Part shown: positions 59,649 to 64,000 of the stretch, piece after piece
Numbering within the stretch: the first letter of the stretch is position 1
Layout of the letters: the number at the start of each line of letters is the position of its first letter
Source: Clostridia bacterium
Lineage (GTDB): Bacteria; Bacillota; Peptococcia; DRI-13; UBA5745
Direction: 5' to 3'
Assembly: GCA_018434325.1 (NCBI GenBank)
Contig: JAHDPO010000007.1
Span: 124,001 to 188,000, forward strand
Length of the DNA stretch: 64,000 bases
Notes under the pieces: model-generated
Told to the model about the DNA's origin: nothing
Databases searched by the model: none
Seen by the model: the letters and a program-made list of their open reading frames with translations, nothing else
Position numbers and translations under genes: made by a program

Positions 59649-60206
59649 CTACTGAAACAGCTCCAGAGGCTTCACTCCGGTAAGACCGCCTAATAAACCG
59701 GCCGGGAAAGCCGACAGCTTTTTATTAAAATCTGCCGCTACCTTATTATACGGGTCATGGCTGATGGTGTCGCCCCTTGAGCGAAATTCCGTATATATCC
59801 TCTGGGGATATTTTTCGTCCTGGGCCGAAAGCTTCGCCGCATTCAGTACCTGGTATAAATCCTTGACAGCGCTTTCCAAAGCTTTGTCGGCCTCGGCCTT
59901 CTTCGCTACGGAGCCTGCCGCCGCCGCATCAGCCCTTGCTTTGATCACCTGCTGAATTACCGCATTATCCTCAGGCAGGTATTTGCGGGCAATGACGACC
60001 ATATTATATGCAGCGGCATCTCTTTCGCTCAAATCTCCCTGAATGCCTATACCGTCGCCTTTAATGCCCGCAGCAAACACAGCCGCCGCCTCTTCTCTCA
60101 TTCCATTGAGAGTATTGTGGCTGCCGATTAAAGTGCCGGCTATGATCATCAAAAGCATAGCGACAAAAGCAAAGCTGTTTTTTCGCCAAATACTCAATGC
60201 TATCAC
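59649..60206 (-). CDS. LemA-like membrane protein
   Basis: The 185-residue protein has one N-terminal membrane helix (SFAFVAMLLMIIAGTLIGSH) and a mostly helical outside part with AYNMVVIARKYLPED, in the style of LemA proteins, though more diverged than typical. LemA and TPM genes commonly occur together; their function is unknown. It lies 15 bases after the TelA gene and about 55 bases before the TPM gene. Confidence 0.7.
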   Translation of the reverse strand: MIALSIWRKNSFAFVAMLLMIIAGTLIGSHNTLNGMREEAAAVFAAGIKGDGIGIQGDLSERDAAAYNMVVIARKYLPEDNAVIQQVIKARADAAAAGSVAKKAEADKALESAVKDLYQVLNAAKLSAQDEKYPQRIYTEFRSRGDTISHDPYNKVAADFNKKLSAFPAGLLGGLTGVKPLELFQ

Positions 60207-60221
60207 CCTTACCCTAAATTC

Positions 60222-61376
60222 CTATCTGTTGACTTCCAATAATTTTTGCTTCAGCTGGCCCTCGATCTTGCCCAGCTCGGCTTCCGCCTGACGGCGCCTG
60301 GTTCTGCCGTCATTTTGAATCTTCAAGACTTCGTCCAAAGTCTCAATGAGCCTTTGATTCGTATGCTGAAGGGTCTCAATATCCACGATACCCCGCTCCG
60401 ACTCCTTGGCCGTCTCAATGGTGCCCATTTTCAGCTTGTCGGCATTCTTCTTCAGCAGCTCATTGGTCATATCGCTGACTTCCCGCTGCGCTTCCATGGC
60501 TTTTTGGCTGTGGGCCATACCCAGGGCCAGGACCATCTGGCTTTTCCATAGGGGAATCGTATTAACCAGGCTGGACTGAATTTTCTCAGCCATCAACGTA
60601 TCGTTGTTTTGGACCAGGCGGATCTGCGGAGCCATTTGGATGGATACCACCCGGGTCAGCTCCAGATCGTGGATTTTTTTCTCGAAACGATCGCAGAGAT
60701 TAGCAAAATCATTGGCGTTTTGAGCATCCTCCGGCAAACCGCTGGCCTTAGCCTTGGCCACAAACTCCGGTAAAGTCACTTCTTTGGCTTCCTTCAAAGC
60801 CTTTTTGCCGGCCAAAATATACATAGCCAGCTCTTTGAGGTAGACAAGATTCGTGCTGTACATTTCGTCCAGCATAGCCACGTCTTTCAAGAGCTGAATT
60901 TGGTGGCGCTCCAGGGACTGGGCAATCTTGTCCACATTGGCTTCTGCCTTATCATACTTCACTTTTAACATCTGGATCTTATTGGAGCCTTTTTTGAAAA
61001 AGCTTAAAAAGCCGCTTTCTTTTTCGTCGATCTCAAAGCCCCGCAGCTCCATCACCAGGCTGGTGATCATGTCGCCGGTTTCGCCCAAGTCCTTCGTCCG
61101 GACATTGGCTAAAGCCGTCTCCGAAAAGCCGGCTATCTTGCGCTGAGCAGCGCCGCCATACTGCAGTATCTGGTTGGCATTGGTCACATCGATCTTGCCG
61201 GCAAACTCCAATACCTGCTGTTGTTCAACGGGGGTGAGGCTGCTCATGTCCAGCACGGCAGACTCGGCCCGGACCTCCTGAGGCCGGGTCTCGGCTGCGG
61301 AATCCAGGGTCAAAGCAGCGGCAACCGGTGATAATACTTCTCCTTCTAAGGTTAAGCTGAGTTTTTCTTCGGTCAT
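60222..61376 (-). CDS. TelA-family (toxic anion resistance) protein
   Basis: The 384-residue soluble, largely coiled-coil protein matches TelA: TPVEQQQVLEFAGKIDVTN, KIAGFSETALANVRTKDLG, MITSLVMELRGF, then helical blocks ending in QMVLALGMAHSQKAMEAQR and NADKLKMGTIETAKES. The family name comes from tellurite resistance, but the physiological role is unclear. It follows the XpaC gene by about 60 bases; XpaC-TelA pairs are common in Firmicutes. Confidence 0.9.
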   Translation of the reverse strand: MTEEKLSLTLEGEVLSPVAAALTLDSAAETRPQEVRAESAVLDMSSLTPVEQQQVLEFAGKIDVTNANQILQYGGAAQRKIAGFSETALANVRTKDLGETGDMITSLVMELRGFEIDEKESGFLSFFKKGSNKIQMLKVKYDKAEANVDKIAQSLERHQIQLLKDVAMLDEMYSTNLVYLKELAMYILAGKKALKEAKEVTLPEFVAKAKASGLPEDAQNANDFANLCDRFEKKIHDLELTRVVSIQMAPQIRLVQNNDTLMAEKIQSSLVNTIPLWKSQMVLALGMAHSQKAMEAQREVSDMTNELLKKNADKLKMGTIETAKESERGIVDIETLQHTNQRLIETLDEVLKIQNDGRTRRRQAEAELGKIEGQLKQKLLEVNR

Positions 61377-61439
61377 ATTCGTTGTCCCCTCCCATTTCCT
61401 TTCAATCTAAGGCTAACCCATGCTTTCAGCTTGTTAAGG

Positions 61440-62120
61440 CTAAAGCTTTAATTCCGGTATTTCTTCGCCTTTTTCGCCTTTAAGCTCGTCGGGAATCAGC
61501 CCCTCCTGGGTCAGCATCCCCTGCAAAACCGTAATGTCCGTGGAAATATCCAGAGCCTCATCCTGGTATAAGCCATCCAATTGATTGCGGAAAGCCTTCA
61601 AAACCGTATCCATGACGCCCTCGATTTTTTTCATGGTTTCCTGGATCTTTTGGCCCTGAACCTGCTGCTCCTCCATATTGTAATAGGATTTCAGCAGCTT
61701 CAATACCACCGGCAAATAGTATTCCAAAGAACGCCGGATTACGGGAGCCTTCTGAGGCCGGCGGATCACTTCTTTGAAGATACGGAGGCAAACCTCCTCC
61801 AGGCTGGTAATCTGAGCCGACAGCTCCGGATCGCCGATCCTGTCGTTAATAAAGCGAATGTCTTTAAGCAAAGCCTGGCCCTGGGCCACCATCTCATCAG
61901 CCTGGCGGCTGCCGGAGGAAGCGAAGACCTCTTCTACCTCCACCAATTCCCGCTGAGGACGAAAGACCTTATTGCCCACAAAAAAGGCGGCAGCGGAAAG
62001 GGCGGCGGCGATGAGGATATCCGTCAGCCGGTAAAAAGGCAAAAGCAGGCTGTAGACCAGCCAGCAAAAACCCGCCAAATAATAAGGTATAGGTGATTTT
62101 TTAATCACTTCTTTTTTCAT
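61440..62120 (-). CDS. XpaC-like protein
   Basis: The 226-residue protein has a basic start, two membrane helices (about 12-50), then a helical cytoplasmic part with ELSAQITSLEEVCLRIFKEV, RRSLEYYLPVVLKLLKSYY and EEQQVQGQKIQETMKKIEGV, the pattern of the XpaC family (5-bromo-4-chloroindolyl phosphate hydrolysis protein). The start at 62120 has AAGGAGATT 7 bases upstream. It heads an XpaC-TelA-LemA-TPM row. Confidence 0.85.
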   Translation of the reverse strand: MKKEVIKKSPIPYYLAGFCWLVYSLLLPFYRLTDILIAAALSAAAFFVGNKVFRPQRELVEVEEVFASSGSRQADEMVAQGQALLKDIRFINDRIGDPELSAQITSLEEVCLRIFKEVIRRPQKAPVIRRSLEYYLPVVLKLLKSYYNMEEQQVQGQKIQETMKKIEGVMDTVLKAFRNQLDGLYQDEALDISTDITVLQGMLTQEGLIPDELKGEKGEEIPELKL

Positions 62121-62222
62121 CGCAGGCAATCTCCTTATTCCAATCAACCTTCCTCTAATACTATAAATCATTTAGGGCCTTTTCGCAATTAAGATTCGAT
62201 TAAAATTCAACGTAAAGGGCAG

Positions 62223-63623
62223 TTAGCCTTTGCGGAGGAAACTGCGGCTCATCCGGATCACAACCCCGGAAAGAGCAATTAACGCCAGCATATTGGGCAG
62301 AGCCATCAGGCCGTTTAGCGTATCGGCAATATCCCAGGCCAGTTCCAGCCGGATCACCGCAGAAACCATAATGCAGAGTACAAAGACCAGGCGGTAAAGT
62401 CCCAAACCTCTGCCGCCGGTAAGAAACTCAAAACAGCGCTGGCCATAAAGCGACCAGCTGAGCACCGTGGAAAAGGCAAAAAGGCAGATGGATACCGTTA
62501 CAAAAATAATACCGAAAGGACCAAAAGCCCTTTGATAAGCTGCAATGGTTAAAGGAGCGCCGTCCAGTGAGCCCGGTCCGGTAAAAGCGCCGGAAGACAG
62601 GATCACCAGAGCCGTCATGGTGCAAATCACGATGGTATCCATGAACACCTCAAAAATACCCCATAGGCCCTGCTTTACGGGGCTATCCGTATCAGCGGCG
62701 GCATGGGCTATCGGGGCGGAGCCCAGACCGGCTTCATTGGAAAAAACACCCCGGGCCACGCCGTAACGCATGGCCTTGGCCATGGTATAGCCCAAAGCGC
62801 CGCCGGCGGCCGAGGGCAGCGTAAAGGCCTGACTGAAAATACTGGTCAAAGCCGGTCCCAGCTGCTGCCGGTGCACAATCAAAGCGACTATAGAACCGGC
62901 GATATAAACTATGCTCATGAACGGCACCAGTTTTTCACTGATGCTGCCGATTCTTTTCATGCCGCCCAGAATTGCCATGCCTGCCAGTATGGCCAAAAGT
63001 ACGCCCACCCCGAATTTGAAAAAGGAGAACTCCCCCGGCAAAGCTATCCGGGATAAAAGACCCAATTCAGCCAGGGCCGTTTCTAGTGAGGAGGCGATAG
63101 CATTAACCTGGGTCATATTGCCGATACCAAAAGCAGCCAAAGCCCCAAATAAGGAAAAAAGCGCTGCCAGCCAGCCAAAACCCCGGCCCATGCCGCCGGT
63201 TATGTAATGCATGGGGCCTCCTACCCACTCCCCCCGGGCATTTCTTTTTCTATATTGTAAAGAAAGCAGGATTTCCGCATACTTCGTCATCATACCGAAG
63301 AAAGCCGATACCCACATCCAAAAAATTGCTCCGGGCCCGCCGGCCACGATAGCCGTAGCCACCCCCACCATATTGCCGGTGCCGACGGTGGCCGCCAAAG
63401 CCGTAGTCAAGGCCTGAAAAGGCGTTACCGCGCCGTAGCCGGCTTTACGGCGGGAGAAAAGCTGGCCAAAGGTCCCGCTCATCCATAAGCCGATTTTGGT
63501 AACCTGAAAAAATTTCAACCGAAAGGTATAATAAACGCCGATGCCCACCAAAAGGGCCAGCATGGCCGGTCCCCAAACAATACTATTCACTCTCTCGTTG
63601 AGCGCCGCAATCTGATCCGCCAC
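62223..63623 (-). CDS. Sodium:alanine/glycine symporter (AGCS family)
   Basis: The 466-residue protein has about eleven membrane helices and AGCS signatures: FQALTTALAATVGTGNMVGV, GGPGAIFWMWVSAFFGM, GGPMHYITGGMGR and GVFSNEAGLGSAPIAHAAA. It takes up alanine or glycine with sodium. The start is a GTG with AAGGTGGGG upstream. It stands between the XpaC row and a partial ABC transporter, all on the same strand. Confidence 0.93.
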   Translation of the reverse strand: MADQIAALNERVNSIVWGPAMLALLVGIGVYYTFRLKFFQVTKIGLWMSGTFGQLFSRRKAGYGAVTPFQALTTALAATVGTGNMVGVATAIVAGGPGAIFWMWVSAFFGMMTKYAEILLSLQYRKRNARGEWVGGPMHYITGGMGRGFGWLAALFSLFGALAAFGIGNMTQVNAIASSLETALAELGLLSRIALPGEFSFFKFGVGVLLAILAGMAILGGMKRIGSISEKLVPFMSIVYIAGSIVALIVHRQQLGPALTSIFSQAFTLPSAAGGALGYTMAKAMRYGVARGVFSNEAGLGSAPIAHAAADTDSPVKQGLWGIFEVFMDTIVICTMTALVILSSGAFTGPGSLDGAPLTIAAYQRAFGPFGIIFVTVSICLFAFSTVLSWSLYGQRCFEFLTGGRGLGLYRLVFVLCIMVSAVIRLELAWDIADTLNGLMALPNMLALIALSGVVIRMSRSFLRKG

Positions 63624-63726
63624 TAAATCCCCACCTTTCCTTTTCCCTCAGAATTTCCCTCAAGGGCTCCTTAAATAAGCCATTGTTCTATTGTATTACC
63701 ATCTTCGGTAATTCATACTAAAAAGC

Positions 63727-64000
63727 TTATTCCACCAATCCTCTGCGGAATTGACTGTTGTACATATCGGCATAAACGCCCTGCCTTTCCAGCAGCCCCT
63801 GATGGCTGCCCTGCTCCACAATACGGCCGCCGTCAACCACCAAAATTTGATCGGCATTTTTAATCGTCGACAGACGGTGGGCAATGACAAAGCTGGTTCG
63901 CCCCGCCATCAGCTCCAGCAGGGCTTTTTGGATTTTGATTTCCGTGCCGGTATCTACGGAGGAAGTGGCTTCGTCCAGGATCAGGATCGCCGGATGCGTC
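63727..64000 (-). CDS. ABC transporter (fused ATPase) C-terminus, cut by window edge
   Basis: About 91 residues of the end of an ATPase domain are visible on the minus strand: Walker [17 protein letters not shown], then [20 protein letters not shown] with the switch histidine, and [19 protein letters not shown]. This is the multidrug/lipid exporter-type half-transporter ending. The membrane domain and Walker A lie beyond base 64000. Confidence 0.9.
   Translation of the reverse strand, partial: THPAILILDEATSSVDTGTEIKIQKALLELMAGRTSFVIAHRLSTIKNADQILVVDGGRIVEQGSHQGLLERQGVYADMYNSQFRRGLVE

Overview
The window reads as chromosome of an anaerobic, Gram-positive-type Bacillota, probably Clostridia or a related class. 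This is inferred from gene content only: rubrerythrin, a DUF438/hemerythrin protein, DUF3793 next to flavodoxin, pyruvate carboxylase, meso-DAP dehydrogenase, XpaC-TelA, a YgiT/DUF4258 toxin-antitoxin pair, UPF0182, and strong SD-led starts including several TTG and GTG codons. No rRNA, tRNA or CRISPR array was seen. Two genes run off the ends: an aconitase-family hydratase at the left and an ABC transporter at the right.

Layout. 1-6.2 kb: hydratase, then a solute-binding lipoprotein followed by a CACHE-like/HAMP/PAS/GGDEF/EAL membrane sensor. 6.2-10.6 kb: a short AraC regulator, two ABC half-transporters and a decayed MATE exporter. 10.8-14.9 kb: two purine-type deaminases divergent from a MerR/GyrI regulator whose operator sits in a 19-bp promoter spacer. 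14.9-19.8 kb: Fic protein, DUF1858 + DUF438/hemerythrin/PAS pair, flavodoxin + DUF3793, V4R protein. 19.8-22.6 kb: PAS/GGDEF/HD-GYP sensor. 22.6-30.4 kb: threonine aldolase, dapF, a complete livKHMGF operon and ddh. 30.4-39.2 kb: three small YqjD/YqjE-like envelope proteins, a sigma-54 activator, an EamA permease, pyruvate carboxylase and aspartokinase. 39.3-45 kb: a toxin-antitoxin cassette flanked by direct repeats, a DUF815 ATPase overlapping a zinc-dependent phospholipase-like gene, and clpB. 45-46 kb: a gene-poor, repeat-rich stretch with a MITE-like element and a frameshifted DUF6440 gene. 46-50.7 kb: an RNA-modification group (ttcA-like, rsmF-like, trmB) and a zinc-ribbon protein. 50.8-58.3 kb: MFS exporter, an unknown transporter, UPF0182, map, rubrerythrin. 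58.3-64 kb: TPM, LemA, TelA, XpaC, a sodium:alanine symporter and the partial ABC transporter.

System-level observations. (1) Five copies of the palindrome GTTAG-N6-CTAAC overlap promoters of four transcription units (AraC, ABC pair, DUF1858/DUF438, DUF3793-flavodoxin). This looks like one metal- or iron-responsive regulon encoded within 9 kb. (2) The MerR/GyrI regulator appears to activate an S-adenosylhomocysteine/adenosine deaminase plus adenine deaminase operon. (3) The sigma-54 activator has its own GG-N10-GC promoter and paired dyad sites upstream. (4) The toxin-antitoxin pair lies between 31-bp direct repeats that duplicate the 3' end of the neighbouring ATPase gene, a footprint of cassette insertion. 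(5) A 616-bp element with about 44-bp imperfect terminal inverted repeats and no transposase carries a TGTACAAAAATT-type repeat also found 30 kb away.
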